Positions 36,434-49,413 of a stretch of DNA of 64,000 nt are shown piece by piece. The stretch is from Parus major (taxonomy: Eukaryota; Chordata; Aves; Passeriformes; Paridae). The stretch's first letter is position 1. Each line of letters opens with the position of its first letter. The position numbers and the translations under genes were made by a program. Under the pieces are notes generated by a model. It was not told where the DNA came from and made no database searches. It was given only the letters and a program-made list of their open reading frames with translations. The stretch covers positions 107,610,130 to 107,674,129 of the forward strand of contig NC_031770.1 in the NCBI RefSeq assembly GCF_001522545.3, written 5' to 3'.

Positions 36434-39400
36434 GTGAATGTTGGCATGGTGGCACCTGATGAGCCATGCAGGGGAAGGGAAAATGGGGGTTTTTTTTTTG
36501 ATACCTAGGATATTACATTTCAAAATAAATAAATAATCCAACCAACCTGAGAGAACATTTTATAGTTGTAGAACCAAGCACATAAAAGCTGATAAATGCT
36601 AGAATTAAGGGTGTCAATCAAGTTCCAAACGTTGCCTTCTGGCACTGTAAATTATGATAGTCTTTAGTTATCTAATCACATACATTTTTTTCCTCAAGGC
36701 TCCTGTCTCTAATAATGCTCATGTAACATTAAGAAGCAGAAAAAGAAATGGAGGATTTGCTTATTAATTTTGCATCAAATGAAGAAGAGTGCAGAAGTGG
36801 AGTTGCAAAAAAAAAAAGGAGCTAATAGCTGCAGAAGGGGAGTTAAACCACTAATTCTGAGATCATAATTTTTTGACAATTATTATGATGTCTTCTTCAT
36901 TTCTCTATCTTGGGAAGTGTTGACTCAGATTATAACCAACCATCTGAGCAGTCATCACTTTGACAAAGTGGTTCCTCTGAGGCATTACAGATTCTAGCTG
37001 GTTGTGAAACCATAAATGCAATCTTCACACACATTCAAATTGAGAAGATTTAAAGAGATGTACCAGAATTGCTATTGCACCTTTACTGTTTTCACCAAAA
37101 CAATACTGATACACTATTAAACCTTCCAAAGATTTTGCTCAGCAAACTGCTAAGTCATTCAAATTTCTGTTATCTCATTCATTCCCCTCTTCCCTTCTTT
37201 TTCTTTTTTTACTTAAAAATAAAAGAAATTAGAAGTTCTACTTTTCAAGGCATTTTATTACAGGCAGTTGAGCAATGCTATGTTCTTACACATACAAGTT
37301 ATGGATGTAGTGGTCTTCTTGATCTGTCCCAAAACAAACACACTCGTGGTAGAACTGGTGATCTCTGCCTAAGCTCTGCTGAAGGAGACCCAAATCGAAA
37401 ATTACTGAAGCAAAAGGTCTACAGCATCTCTTCAGTCTCTTTGTATAATTAAACAGCTCTGTTCTCACCATTATCAGCTAGGAGGTGACAATTTCTCTTG
37501 TACCCACTCCAAAACTGTTCTTCAATCCATCCCACTGTAGCAGAAGGAGGCTGATTTGGCAGCACAGCCACAACAGCTGTTGGTAATGCACTGCAAAGGT
37601 GAGTTTACCCTTCAGTTATCACTTAGGTCTGGAGCACAAAGAGACCTGGTATTTGGACCCCATGCCTGTACAGTCCAGCCCCGGTGCCACTGCTCCTAAT
37701 GAAAATGGCAGTGAGGCAATGATAATGCTGCTGGCTGTTTTATCACACATGTACAGGGCCAAAAGACAGGAAAAATTATAAAGTCTGATTTCTATGAACA
37801 TTTTGAAGCCTGCTTTTAGTGGTGTCTTTTTAATGTAGTTTTACGTGTGTGTATGTGACATATCAGAATTAGAGAAATATTAAGTCAGGAATTCTGGAAG
37901 ACTTCACAAATATATTGAAGGCATGAACATCATCCATGTTGTTCTTGACATTTTTGCATGTTCTAAAAAACAGCTTATAATGACAAACTTAAATTCCTAA
38001 GTGGTATACTTTCTTAGCTTTAAAAAGATTTTTCTCTAGTCAAATCTAAATTGTTCTTGTTGAATTTCAAGCTTATTGCTTCTTGTTTATCCTTCCTTGC
38101 TCCTTTTCTGCATCTGTTGTGTCCAAGTTCATAAAAATTCCAAGTTGTCCAAGGCAAAGTTTTGAATTTCTCTGTCTCCCAAAGAAAGTTCTAACTTCAG
38201 TTATTTATCCCTGTCTAGGAAGACACAGTCTTCCTAAAGGAATGGGATTTTCACTTTGATCTTTGAGTATTATTTCAGTTTAACCTGGTTTCTTTGTTGA
38301 GACTCTAGAGAAAGCTTTGGTATTCTCCAGTTGTAGAGGAGCTTGTCTTAGTAACTCAAAGAGCAGCCCTGCACATCCTGGTGAGGAGTTGCACTTGAGG
38401 TGAGGCAGTGGGGCTTTATTCCTCTCCCAGTTACCAGGAGTGATATTTGAACACCTCCTTTCACTAGGGATCTCAACAGGCAAGTCTGTCTTGCACAGTG
38501 TCCAACATAACATCTTTTACCTTTACAAAAAGAAAGGATTTCAGACATTGTGTTTTCTAGTGGTGAGAGATACTTACCTAGAAAACCCCTATAGTGAAAT
38601 TCAAACTGAATGCAGCTGTCTGCCACCCTATGTCACAACTGCCTATAATTCCCTTTTGGATTTGTTGAGAAATTTCAATTATTTCCATATTAAATTTTAT
38701 GACAATTCAAACGGGTTTTTTCAGTTCTGTCTACTGTCTCCATTTCTAAAAATGCTTTTTCATTGCTTGATGGGTTTTCTTTTTTTTTCTTTTTTTATTT
38801 TCCATCTAATAACATTACTGAAAAGTGATGTGAAATAGATAAATCCGTCAGTTTCCTCTTTCATTCTCAGACTCACACACGTATGAACCGAGGATGTGCA
38901 TGAAGTACAGGAGATGGAAAGAAAATTTAGAAAATCATGTGCATGCCCCTTTTATTTCTGTGGTGAATGAAAACCTGAAGACCTGAAGAACCAGAGTCCT
39001 GCAAGACTTGCAAGGCCAGCATGCTGCTGCCAAGAACATGCTGTCATTTGTGGCTCCTCACACTTCCTTGACCACAACAGAGCCTGGAGACAGGAATCCA
39101 CCACTGAGGCTTTGAAAAACTGCATTAGGTTATTGAGCAACGGGATTCATGAAACTCTCATTGTTTTCCTATTTGTGGTGTCTCTCAGCCTTGCAGCCTA
39201 TAGCCAGATGCCAATTTCTGACAGCATTTTTACTTAGGATATTGTACATTTTCACACTAGATAGTCTGGTGTCTGTGTTATTCCAGGCACAAATTACCTG
39301 GGAGAAATGGATATTACATACAAACACATGAATACATCTCTCTGTTCTTCAAGAGCTTTAGGTTGCAAAGGCAAGCAAGAAATTAGGAAAAGCCACAGTT

Positions 39401-39450
39401 TAGGAAGTTCATGGAGTCTCAGGTTTTTTCCATGTACAGAAGATCTATGG
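36434..39450. other. noncoding stretch
   Basis: Apart from the candidate exon at 37264-37416 this is unique AT-rich DNA. It contains domainless ORFs of up to 132 codons (38440-38838, plus) and no recognised mobile element. Confidence 0.6.
37264..37416 (+). other. candidate internal exon (unproven)
   Basis: The segment follows TTTTATTACAG and is open for 51 codons in phase 0. Its second half is basic and polar (SQNKHTRGRTGDLCL, then DPNRKLLKQK). It ends at AAAG|GTCTAC, a poor donor. Two arginine codons retain CpGs, which is mildly suggestive of coding. The frame stays open for 127 codons in total (37069-37452). No family is recognised. Confidence 0.17.
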
Positions 39451-39572
39451 CAGTTTTTAAAAGGTGTGTAGACTTGGTGATATGGTTTAGTGGTGGGCTT
39501 GGCAGTGCTGGGTCAATCATTGAATTCAAGGTTTGTAGAGGTTTTTTACAACCCATGCAATTCTGTGACTTT
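39451..39572 (+). mobile_element. CR1 LINE 3' fragment
   Basis: Diverged sense CR1 tail: TTTTTAAAAGGTGTGTAGAC, TGGTTTAGTGGTGGGCTTGG, CAGTGCTGGGTCAAT and a worn ATTCTGTGACT end. Confidence 0.85.
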
Positions 39573-40987
39573 ATAATGAAATGATCATATCCTATCTCTT
39601 CCAAACCATCTTGATCTCATCTAGTGCTCAGGATGAGAACTCTTGAGACCTAGGAGATGCCATGTGGCAGACCCATAACTCTTGTGAGCATGTGGGGAAA
39701 TGGAGAAAGGGACTACAGGGACAGAAAAGAGAGACGTAAGAGGCCCCATCTGCTTTCTTGCTGAGATCCCTGCTCTTGTGGCTGGGAACACTTGTGCTTA
39801 CACCTCCCTGTGCAATTAGAATTACTTTTTTTTGTTCAGCTGACAGCATAAAAAACTTGTACAGAAAGTACATTTTCCCTTAAAAAACCATATAAATTGC
39901 CAGCTTCGGTAATTGTGGGAAAAGTCTAAACGTATCAAGCCTTTTCCCTTGCCCTACTTATACCCACACAGCTGGTGCTTTACCCATCTCCCTCCCCAAC
40001 AACCTCCCTCATGCTGCTCAACTCCAGCAGGAGGAGCAATGGGAGCACACGAGAAGCATCCCCTGTCTCCGTGCTCCCCCGGCATTACCAGCACCCCTTC
40101 CACAGCCAAGAGCAGCAAATTATCTAGAAACTCGCATTTAGCTCAGGGCTGGAGGAAACTCCAAAGCTGTTAAACTTGAAAAAAAAATCTCTGTGGAGTG
40201 TGTGCGACCTCAGAGTTCCCAAAGGCTCATTTCATAGGATAATTTCACCGGGTAATTTCACTGGAGAAGGTATTCACAGGAAAAGACATGTCTCTGACAG
40301 TAGGGTAAGCTCCTTGCTGAATTCCAAATCCCTGCTCTGGAGAAGAGGAATAGGAGAATTTTTTAATGAAACACCTATTTGGGTTCTGTTGAGTTTTATA
40401 CTGAGAGACAATGGAACATTTTTCCTTGGGCTCTGTTTTGAAAACAGGTGAACTGCATTTGTAAAATTTCAGCCTGAATGGTTAAATTCACAAAGTTATG
40501 AAGATGTATAAAAGGAGTGTCATAGTGCTATGAAAGCCACATATAGGACAGTGTAGTCTGAATAATGGTATGGAGTTAAGGTCCCATGCACTTCTGCAGA
40601 GGGCTGTGCTCCTGCCAGCTTCTCCCCAGTGCTGTCACAGAGGACATATCCCATACCAAATGGTGTTAAAGGAGGGCTAGAGTTTCCTTATTCACCTGTC
40701 CTCCCCACTGTTAAGTATATTCCTGGATATGTAACCTGTACCCTGAAAAGGGGATTGGCAGCATTTAGAAATGACACACATGTTATACTCTTTGCTTTTT
40801 AGCAGTGCCAAGAGGAAGGATTTGTGGCAAATGTGGGGAATACAACTGATGGTGCCTTGGAGGCACCTCCGAAGTTAGGTGGGAGGTAATTCAGGGATTT
40901 GGATCTTACAAGGATAATTAGGACAAGTTAATCACCCAAGACTTTTTGTGGCTCTTGGCCCCAACAGCTGTGCAATGAAGAATATCA
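39573..40987. other. noncoding stretch
   Basis: Unique sequence with short, domainless ORFs only. A GC-richer part lies around 39930-40170. No repeat family recognised. Confidence 0.65.
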
Positions 40988-41315
40988 TAAAAAATCACAG
41001 AATCACAGAATAGTTTGGAAAGGACCTTAAAAATCACCCAGTTCCAATCTCTCTGTCATGGGCAGGGACACCTTCCACTATCCCAGGTTGCTCCAAGCCC
41101 CATCCAACCTGGCCTTGGACACTTCCAGGGATGGGGAATCCACAGCTTCTCTGGGCAACCTGTCCCAGGATGCCATCACCCTCACAGGGAAGGATTTCTT
41201 CCTTACATGTAATCTAAATATCTCCTCTTTTATTTCAAAACTCTTTCCCCATTTCCTATCACTATCTGCCTCTGCAAAAAACTTCTTTCCCTCTTTTTAA
41301 TAAGTCTCCTTTAGA
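40988..41315 (-). mobile_element. CR1 LINE 3' end, antisense
   Basis: The plus strand starts with the reverse-complemented octamer tail (AATCACAGAATCACAGAATA), then GGACCTTAAAAATC, CATGGGCAGGGACACCTTCC, CCATCCAACCTGGCCTTGG and TTTCTTCCTTACATGTAATC. Its 5' end is truncated. Confidence 0.95.
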
Positions 41316-43615
41316 AATGGGACATTTGAGCTGAAACCACTCTTTAGAAAGCCAAGAAAAAGGTCTTGAAGAACTCTAGAGAAAGCCAAGCTGTCACAAA
41401 GCAAGAAAAAACACTGGTGTTGTCGTTCTGAATTTACAGGGGTGTGTTTCATGGTGGAGCAGTAGCATGCAGATGACAAGTCCATCCTCATCCTTGGCAC
41501 CAAACACGACACGAGATCTGTGATGGGGGGTGGTCCAAAGTGCACAGCACTTACCATTCAGCACATTCACATCTAATCACCTAGATAGCCACAGGGGCCA
41601 GCTGGTCATCCATTATCCAGAGATTCCTGAGGCTGGGAAAGGCTGATGGGGCTGAAATTGAAGAATGCACTGCATCTCTTCCTTGCTCCACCAGGAAAAC
41701 AACAAGACTGGCTTGGTACAAGCCACTGCAAAATGGCAGGACATTCTTGTGGTTGGCTCCATCCTAATTTGCTTTGAAAATATTCTGGACATCTCTCTTC
41801 TTTGCTGGGCAGGACAGGAGGAAGAGTTTGAACCTTTAAACCCAGTGTGTCTGGCTCTGTTCCTATTTACAGCCATGTGAGAGGGTGAAGGCAACACTTG
41901 AGCATAGAAGATGTGTAGAGCTTGTTAGTGTTTCATATCTGCTAATTGTTTTTATTAATTTATCTGTCTGAATTGTTTGTATCAATGTGTTGTGCTTCCC
42001 TATTTCCCTATGTCTGAAGAACAACAGTTCTTGGGGATGGTTAAGCAGTTTAGAAAAGGCCAATAGCCCTCATAAGTGATACTGCTCCATTAAAAAATCT
42101 ATTCTGCTTTCTTTTCACCTGCTTTTTTTCTCTCACACAGCTTAGGATACAAAACAATATTCCAACAACAACTAATTGTTTTCTCTTTAGAAACCAGCCT
42201 GAATCCTTTATATCACACATACAAGATCTGTGTGATATCTACAAATATCATACTTAAAACATGGAAAGGGCATTGGGGTGCATAAAGACATGAATTTAGA
42301 ATCTGTTGGTCCAAAACAGGTATTTAGCACCACCAAGAAGGCAGTCTGGTGTGCAGGGTGTTCAGATCTTTGACTGTGAGTCCTAATGCCAGAAATTTCA
42401 CCTCTCTGTGCCTCGAATTATTATCCTATAAACTGGAGTTAATTTTACTTGTCACTTTGTAAAATACTTTGAGGAATATTGGCCAAAATTACCATCTAGG
42501 AAAAAAGTGTTATTAATATTATTAGGACTGATGACACAAAGTTAAGCTGTTCCAATTTTATCCAGCGGCCAAACACACACTCCAGTTTTACAAATTACAG
42601 TGTGGGCTATCCAATTTCATGAGCACACTTGCCACTCGGTGCCACAGCTTTATACCTCTGGCTCCACAGTTAACATGAACTCAGTATAATCACCATAGAA
42701 TTTACGTCAATTTTGTGGAAATGTTATGATTATTCACAGCTGAGACTTCAAAGGCATCTTAAAGCGGTTCGCAGCCATAGAGTTTCCCGTCATGAGTCTC
42801 AGGAGATCTACCTGCTGCCCTCGCCACCGAGCCTGGAAATCTGCCCACTGAGCTTCAACCTGCGCCCACACAGGGAGCCCAGCTCCTGCATTTATGGGAG
42901 TGAGCCTGGGACAGGAGCATTCACCTCTGCTTCCATTAACTGGCTCCAAAATGCAATTTTCTGCATCTGTGCAGAGATGGACAGGGGATTGTCCATAGCT
43001 GAAGTGTGAAAAAGGAGGCTCTCTGGATTATCAGTCTAGGATTATATTTTATTCAATAATGTAAATGAACACAAATCCCCAGAAAGGTGAAAAACAGACC
43101 TCTGCTAAACTTCTGCACTGAAACTCAGCCTGTGCCAGGGGCTCACCTGGTCACTCACATGGTCTGTGCTGACTTCTTCATGGTGTTCCTGAGGAGCACT
43201 GTAGGAAATGACACATTGGAATTTTTGGGAACGTGGATATGATCTATGCTGTGCCATCTGCTCTTAGGACCAGAGAAAGGGGTTTGACCCCATTTAATTT
43301 ATTTTAGTAAATGTAGCTGTTCTGAGCAGGATCCTTTGGCCTTTCTTGTAATGTACATCTTTAAAAAGCTATTTCCAGGTTGGGAAAATGAGGAAATCAT
43401 ATACAATTAGCAGATTAGCTGAAAACAATATAAAGAAAAGAGAATTGTCCCTCATGGATGCAAGCCATGCTTTTAGAGCCAGAAGTACCATCATTAATAT
43501 CTAGTCAATCACCTTTCCTACAGTAACCAAAATTTCTGCACACACCCTTGAGATTGAATGACAAATATTTTTGTTAATTTTTCAGCAGAAAGGAGAGAAT
43601 TTATAATTATTATTA
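41316..43615. other. noncoding stretch
   Basis: Unique DNA containing the perfect inverted repeat at 42210-42238 and a segment at 42765-42850 with retained CpGs (CGGTTCG, CCCGTC, CTCGCCACCGAG). No mobile element recognised. ORFs stay below 100 codons. Confidence 0.6.
42210..42238. repeat. perfect inverted repeat, 10-bp arms
   Basis: Arm ATATCACACA (42210-42219) is the exact reverse complement of TGTGTGATAT (42229-42238), with a 9-base loop. No T-run follows, and no gene is adjacent. Confidence 0.93.
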
Positions 43616-43697
43616 TAGATGTGGTGCTTAAGGACATAATTTAGGGGTGCACTTGACATTACTGGGTTAATGGTTGGACTGGATGATTTTAAAGGGT
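43616..43697 (+). mobile_element. CR1 LINE 3' remnant
   Basis: A short diverged tail with TAGATGTGGTGCTTAAGGAC, GGGTTAATGGTTGGACTGGA and TGATTTTAAAGG, matching the CR1 sense 3' region. The terminal octamers are missing. Confidence 0.8.
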
Positions 43698-46248
43698 GAG
43701 TAAAATGGGCTGAGAAAACCTCAGACATTTGACAAAATGTTTCAAGACAAAGACAGTGCACATTAAAAAATGAATCATATAATATATATAATTTAGGTAA
43801 AACACTTTATGTTTGAGCAGTAACTATTTGCTTTTGATACCATTTTATGAGCTATATGAGAAATAAAAAGTGAGATTCTGTTGTGTGGGAACTTGTTTAA
43901 AGTCTCAAAATAGCTTTTTTTTTCTTTTTCATGGTGAGGAAATGAGAAGTCTGAGTCAAAAATCAAGGTCTTCTTATGGTACATGTTGTACAGAAAGAGA
44001 GGAAGAAGCAGGCTCTGATGCTGAAAGATAACTGTCTGGAGAGATGAGATTATGGGCACTAAAATGCAAGTACTGCTTTCCTGGCATTGTAGAAGGGGAA
44101 CTAACAGCTACATACATCACGCAGAGGTTTGAATATCAATTTTATATGAGATGAGAAACTTCCAGGTTGGAAAGGAATCTATTCCAAGGAGCCTCTGTAG
44201 CCTCTTGGGTCTGGTCTGATCTTGCACTGGAAGGTAGAGGGATTGAGATGACCTTGTGGTTGTGCCCAGCCACTGACTCTTTGATGCAAAAATGCACAGA
44301 CAAGGTTGACATCTGTGGGTTTGGGGTTGACTTCCAGTTCTGGTCCAGTGCTCCTCTTTTACCTTCCTGTGATGGAGAGGGAAGCAAGCAATGTGCTGGG
44401 ACCTGTTTCCTTTTTTCCTTCCAACTTTTGCTCAGTGCTCCCTGCTGGCAGCAGCTGCTCCCTGGGACTTCTAAAACTCAGGGTGGTGCTCCAGAAACAG
44501 AACAGAACAACCACCTTCTGGTCTGAAATCTGTCTGAAAACTGAGCTCCATATTGCCATGGATTGCACTCCCCCTCTGCTTGGAGGAAGCTCGTCTGCAA
44601 CAGAGGGCTGAGGCTCCCAAGTGTCAGACGGGTCCTGCTTACCTGACACGTCAGGGTGCAACTCAGGAACCTCCAGAGCGGAAAGCCACGCTAGGAGTTG
44701 TAATAATTCATATCCTCTGCGGGTTGGTGGAAAGAGGACATGAAACTCAGGAGCTTGCACCAGCTACACATGGTTCTCAGCACCAAATTTTAGTCCTCAT
44801 GCATCACTGGGGGTTTTGCATGAGAATTAAGGTTTGGTTTTCTATGCAAATAGAATTTCTACCTCATGTCAGGTCTTCACCTGCATTTTTTTTTACCTTT
44901 TTCTGAGCAACAAAATCGTGGCTTATGCATTTGCAGCTAAGTAAGGCTGCAAGATTAGGTAAGCATGGTAATAGAGGGTTGTGGAAATGCACCAACCACA
45001 ACTCAAAAGTCACCATGTAGGAGAATGCACATAGTTGGGGGTTAGGTTTATGAGAAATAAAGATCTGAATGATGCCGTGCCTGAGAGTCATGGGCCTTGT
45101 GTTTTCTTAATGCCAGGAGTGATTTATTTCTTGTAAACTGCTTTGCTCAATTGGGGCATCCAGTTACTACAGACCTTGTTTGGTATAAAAACTAACGGCA
45201 TAGAAAAATATTGCTCTAGCAAGGTTTAACTGGTCGTCAGCCCAAACATGTGGCTGAACATGAATTCCACTGCTTGAAATATCCTCTGGTCGCTCAGCAA
45301 CATCTTAATGTCAAGAGGAGATTATAGTCAGCGTTCCCGTTGAGCCGTGACTCAGAGGTACTGTATGGAAAGAGGACATTTCCAGCAAAAGCGTGATATG
45401 GAAACTAAACACAGTGCTGGAAATCTTCCCTCCCATAGAAAAAAAGAAATGTGAAAGGCTAGCTCTTCTGAAGTGGAAGTTTGGCTGCTGCTGGGAACGT
45501 TATGAAAATACACATTACATGCCTGGTTCCTCATATATAACTGTGTTTCACAGCACGTTTCATCACCCACCTTTGCCCTTCCTTTTTTAATTCAGAAAAG
45601 GTGCAGGAAGAGCCCTTCTTTCTAAACAAAAATAAGTGAAAAACCGCATAAAGGTGACATTTTTTGCTAAGCAGGAGCTCTGATGAGTTGAAATGGTGTC
45701 ATTTTGCTTGTGCTGCATAAAAGCTGGTTATTAACATACCTTAGATACTTTGAGAGGTATGGAAATGTTTAAAAAAAACATGGACTGAAGAGATTGGCCT
45801 CAGTGAAATTTACATTAAAAAACCCAAGGAGACACTTAAATATTCATAGTTTCCATTTCTAATCTTTCTCCACGTAAGTTTCCTGACATACATAATTCTT
45901 AACTATGTTTGTGAGATGCCTGGCATCCTGAGGTCAGATGCATATTTCTTGTTGGGATCCAGACTGGTTATTTTAAATGTTCTGATGCTGTGCAGGCTTG
46001 CACACCAGAGTAACTATAAAATGATCAGGATAATGTGCAGTTTTAAAGCCAGCCACATGGCTATGAATACTTATGTTTTTAAATTGATATATATGTACAC
46101 ACACATATGTGTTTGCAGGATTGTGTGATAGAGAATTTAGATCAGAAAAATAAAAGTACCACTGTGTGTACAAACACTTGGTTGAATGGGCTAAGGGGAA
46201 ATAAGGCAGAGCCAGTCTCATCTCATGGAGCCCAATAAATGAAGAAAA
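43698..46248. other. noncoding stretch
   Basis: Overlapping ORFs of 101 to 133 codons on both strands at 44160-44906 lie in a GC-richer part with a few CpGs. They overlap each other and have no domain. A segment at 45205-45370 retains CpGs and holds an AP-1-type TGACTCA (45349-45355). An alternating purine-pyrimidine tract lies at 46087-46113. Confidence 0.55.
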
Positions 46249-46505
46249 GACAGTGGGCACAACCTGAAACAGAGCAGATTCCACTTAAACATAAGAGAAA
46301 CCTTTTCTGCTGGGTGAGTGGTCATGCACAGGAACAAGTTTCCCAGGGAGGTTGTGGAGTCTCCATCCCTGGGCATATCCAAAACCCATCTGGAAAGACC
46401 CTTGGGCACCCTGCTGCAGGTGGCCCTGCTCTGAGCAAGGGCTTGGATTGGGAAATCTTCAGAGGTGCCTTCCAGACCCAGCAGTTCTGTGATTTTGCAA
46501 TTCTG
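46249..46505 (+). mobile_element. CR1 LINE 3' end, divergent subfamily
   Basis: Sense CR1 with CAGTGGGCACAACCTGAAAC, TTTCCCAGGGAGGTTGTGG, AGTCTCCATCCCTGG, GGTGGCCCTGCTCTGAGCA and CAGAGGTGCCTTCCAGACC. Wording such as GTGGAGTCTCC points to a CR1 subfamily different from most others here. Confidence 0.92.
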
Positions 46506-49340
46506 TTGAAGAGAGCACAATTACTTGGATTTATCTGAAGAATGATTTCCTCAGTTGCTTAACTTCATTAAAACCCATAAAAGTTTATAGAGAAATTAAA
46601 TGATGGCTTTTGTTCAAGGACAAATCTACTCTGCTCATACATAAGATTACTTTAAAATCAATTATTTGTTTTAAGTCCTCAGGTGTATTTGGTAATCTTA
46701 TGTAAAAGTAATGAATTTCACAGGTTCATCATTCAGATTGTTAAAAAGTTCTTTCCTCTCTTGTATTTGGAAAACTTTGTTTGCATTTCCTTTACTCTTT
46801 TAGTTCCTTCACTATGAGGAAGAATACATAGCAAAATTTGGTTTTGTTTTTTTCTCAAATACCCACTCATGAAATAGAACCTGTGCAAAATCAGCATGTG
46901 ATAAATTTCATTAGCACTTGAATAAAAGTTGAAATAAAGAGGGTGAAGCAGCCTAAAAGATTTATGCATGGAGTACCCAGGTAGCAGCCTTTGCTGAAGG
47001 GGTTGTCCATTAACATTTTTTCAGTCTATTTCTCTTTACTTGACAATTTCCCAGTTTTCTCTGTGTAGGGATTCAGTTCCTAGCAGAGAAAGGCCTGGGT
47101 CCTGTTATGACACTGGCCTTAGAAATGATTTGCCATGAGAATCTGAGCTGAATTTCACAACCAAGAACAAAGTTTATGGATGTTCAAATCCTGAACTGGA
47201 TATGAATTTTGTGGTTGGGGATGTCTGAAACATATGTTGTTGTTATTTTTGCAGGAGACCTGGATCTCACTGCTCTCGCTGCATAAGCTGCATTAAAAGT
47301 GGCTTCTTCCCTTAAAAGTTTTAAAGAAACCTCCACTTTTCTGCATTCAAAAGCCAACTCTTCATCAGAACAGTCTGAGGCTGTCCACCCCTGAGGTGTG
47401 CCAATGCAGTGGGAGTGTCTGGTGTCTGGAGCTGGAATAAATCATCCAGTGGGATAGAGCTGACCACTGGTCACCCACTGGATGAGAATAACCCAACAGG
47501 TTGCCCTGGAGTAAAAGTCACTGAGGCATTGCTGGTCAGTATGATAAGGACTGGGATAAGATTTTTTTTTTTTCAAGTTGGTCATCTTTAGACAGTGTGG
47601 CAAAGGAGGTGTTTAAGAAGGGAACCACTGTAATGAAAATAGGCAAAGTTTAGGGATATTTATGCTAAACTTCATCCAAATTCAAGGGGAAAAAAGGTAT
47701 GAATATATCAGGAAAAAATAGCAAATAGACAACAAAGATTAAATTCACAGGCAGCTCAGAGCCTGTACTTCCTACGAGGAAAAGAAGTGCATTGAAATGA
47801 TGCTGACTCTTGGAGAAGTGTAATTTGATTTGTTTTGCTGCAGTTTGGAGGAGAATCCAGGCTCTGGTTACTGTAGCACTAAAGATTCTCTTACTGCTGG
47901 CGTAAACAGGAACCTCTTCCAAGTGTGGATAAGCAGCAAAGGATGAAATATTGAATTATTCTGCCAGTCTAGAGGTGATCCTTCTGCAGCAGGCTTGGGG
48001 CCCACATGTGCATGGCAATGTGGTGAGGTATACCCCATTGCTGCTTTCACTGTGTCTTTTCTGTGGCTGGAAGTGTGCTTTGGTCCTCAGGGCTGTCAGC
48101 TGAGCATCTTTCCTGAGCTCTACATTTATTTTAAGAAGCAAATATCACTGGGCTGATGTGTGCACTCTGCCTTGATGAAGTCATTAATGTGGTTTCCAGC
48201 ATACTGTTCATAAAATTCATGGCTGTACTTAATTGCTACCATGTTCTTCCTCCTCACATATTCTTATATTAATAAGAAAGAATGTTGAAAGGCCTAATAA
48301 GCTGCACACAGTAGAGGAATGCTTGAACTGCTGTTAGCTGGTCACATCACCACAGACATGCAGGCCAGTTGTCAAACAGGGGATTATGTGTCACTTAAGG
48401 CGCTGAGTAACAGCACAGCCAGCGAGGCAGCACATCCCAGTTCTCCCAACCCAAATGTTGCCAGCAGATGCACAATGCTGGATCTGATGGGTGGGTGGGG
48501 AGAGGAAGGGGATGCTGCTTATTTGCTCTTAGAGTTCTGTCACCTTTTTGGTTGGCAGCTCCTGTGATGCTGAGCTGGGGGCTCACTGAAGAAGACAACT
48601 CTGATATTTTCCTAGGGAAAAATAGCATTGTTCCACTAGTAACAAAATTTTGTTCCTGAGAATTCCTGTGTGATGCTTCTGAACTTACATCTCTACAGAG
48701 GGCAAGGACAATGCCTGGGTTCTGACCAACCTGCTTAATTTGGGGATTTATTTTAGGGGGAGGAAAAAAGGTGAGAAGGATGCTAACTAGCTGTTGGATG
48801 TATCAAACAATTTTGTATTTTATCTAATTTTTTGTTTTTAGCTTTCTAGAGGTTTAAAGAGTTGCATTTATCTTACTTCATCTCTTTAAATGTTAAATTT
48901 CTTTCCTAAACAAGTTGTTATTGTGTTGCATGGTTAGCACCTTCACAATATTAATCCCCCCAGTCTGGGGATTTTATCCCTCAGTAACCTCTGCCTACTC
49001 CTGATCTTAAAAGTCTTTCCCAAACTAACACTTCTATGTTTCTAATCCTCTGATCTTTTCCATCTGAGCTCAGAAGAAGACTCAATGGCTTGCTTAGTTG
49101 TTACTAATTTTTGGAGACCCGAAACTGAGATGAATCCCACTTGATCAAGGCCAGCTCCCCAGCTGCTCCCCAGCCCCAGGCAGCATTGCTGGGAGGAGCT
49201 GTGCTGAGCAGGGTGGCAGTGCCTTGCACTTGCAGTCCTGTTCCTCTAACTCAAGTCTCCAGAGAAAGTCTGCACATCAGCATTTCAAGGGTGTTGCCTC
49301 AATACCATATCCAGTGAGAACAAAATCTTTTCCTTTGCAG
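46506..49340. other. noncoding stretch
   Basis: Unique DNA containing the nested inverted repeat at 47442-47485 and a 7-bp-arm hairpin at 48953-48973 (AATCCCC/GGGGATT). No mobile element or gene recognised. Confidence 0.6.
47442..47485. repeat. nested perfect inverted repeats
   Basis: Outer arms TCATCCAGTGGG (47442-47453) and CCCACTGGATGA (47474-47485) are exact reverse complements over 12 bp. The 20-base interior contains a second exact inverted repeat, TGACCA-C-TGGTCA (47461-47473), which abuts the right outer arm. The CCASTGG core occurs three times. It could extrude as a cruciform or be a dimer-binding site, but no neighbouring gene explains it. Confidence 0.93.
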
Positions 49341-49413
49341 GCATGTCACAATGCAGTGAGGTTACACCAAGCAGGCATCCAACCTCAGCTACCTAATTTA
49401 GGCAAATACAGAG
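49341..49413 (+). other. candidate exon (unproven)
   Basis: It follows a strong acceptor (TCTTTTCCTTTGCAG, ending at 49340). The open frame starts in phase 0 and reads ACHNAVRLHQAGIQPQLPN and on to GKYR. The donor ACAGAG|GTTGCT is weak. The frame otherwise stops at 49428-49430, so it could instead be a terminal exon, although no nearby polyadenylation signal is evident. The peptide is not recognised. Confidence 0.17.

Noticed and set aside
47245..47300. Acceptor-like TTATTTTTGCAG followed by open sequence
   Set aside because: All frames stop within about 20 codons, and no donor with consensus bases is nearby.
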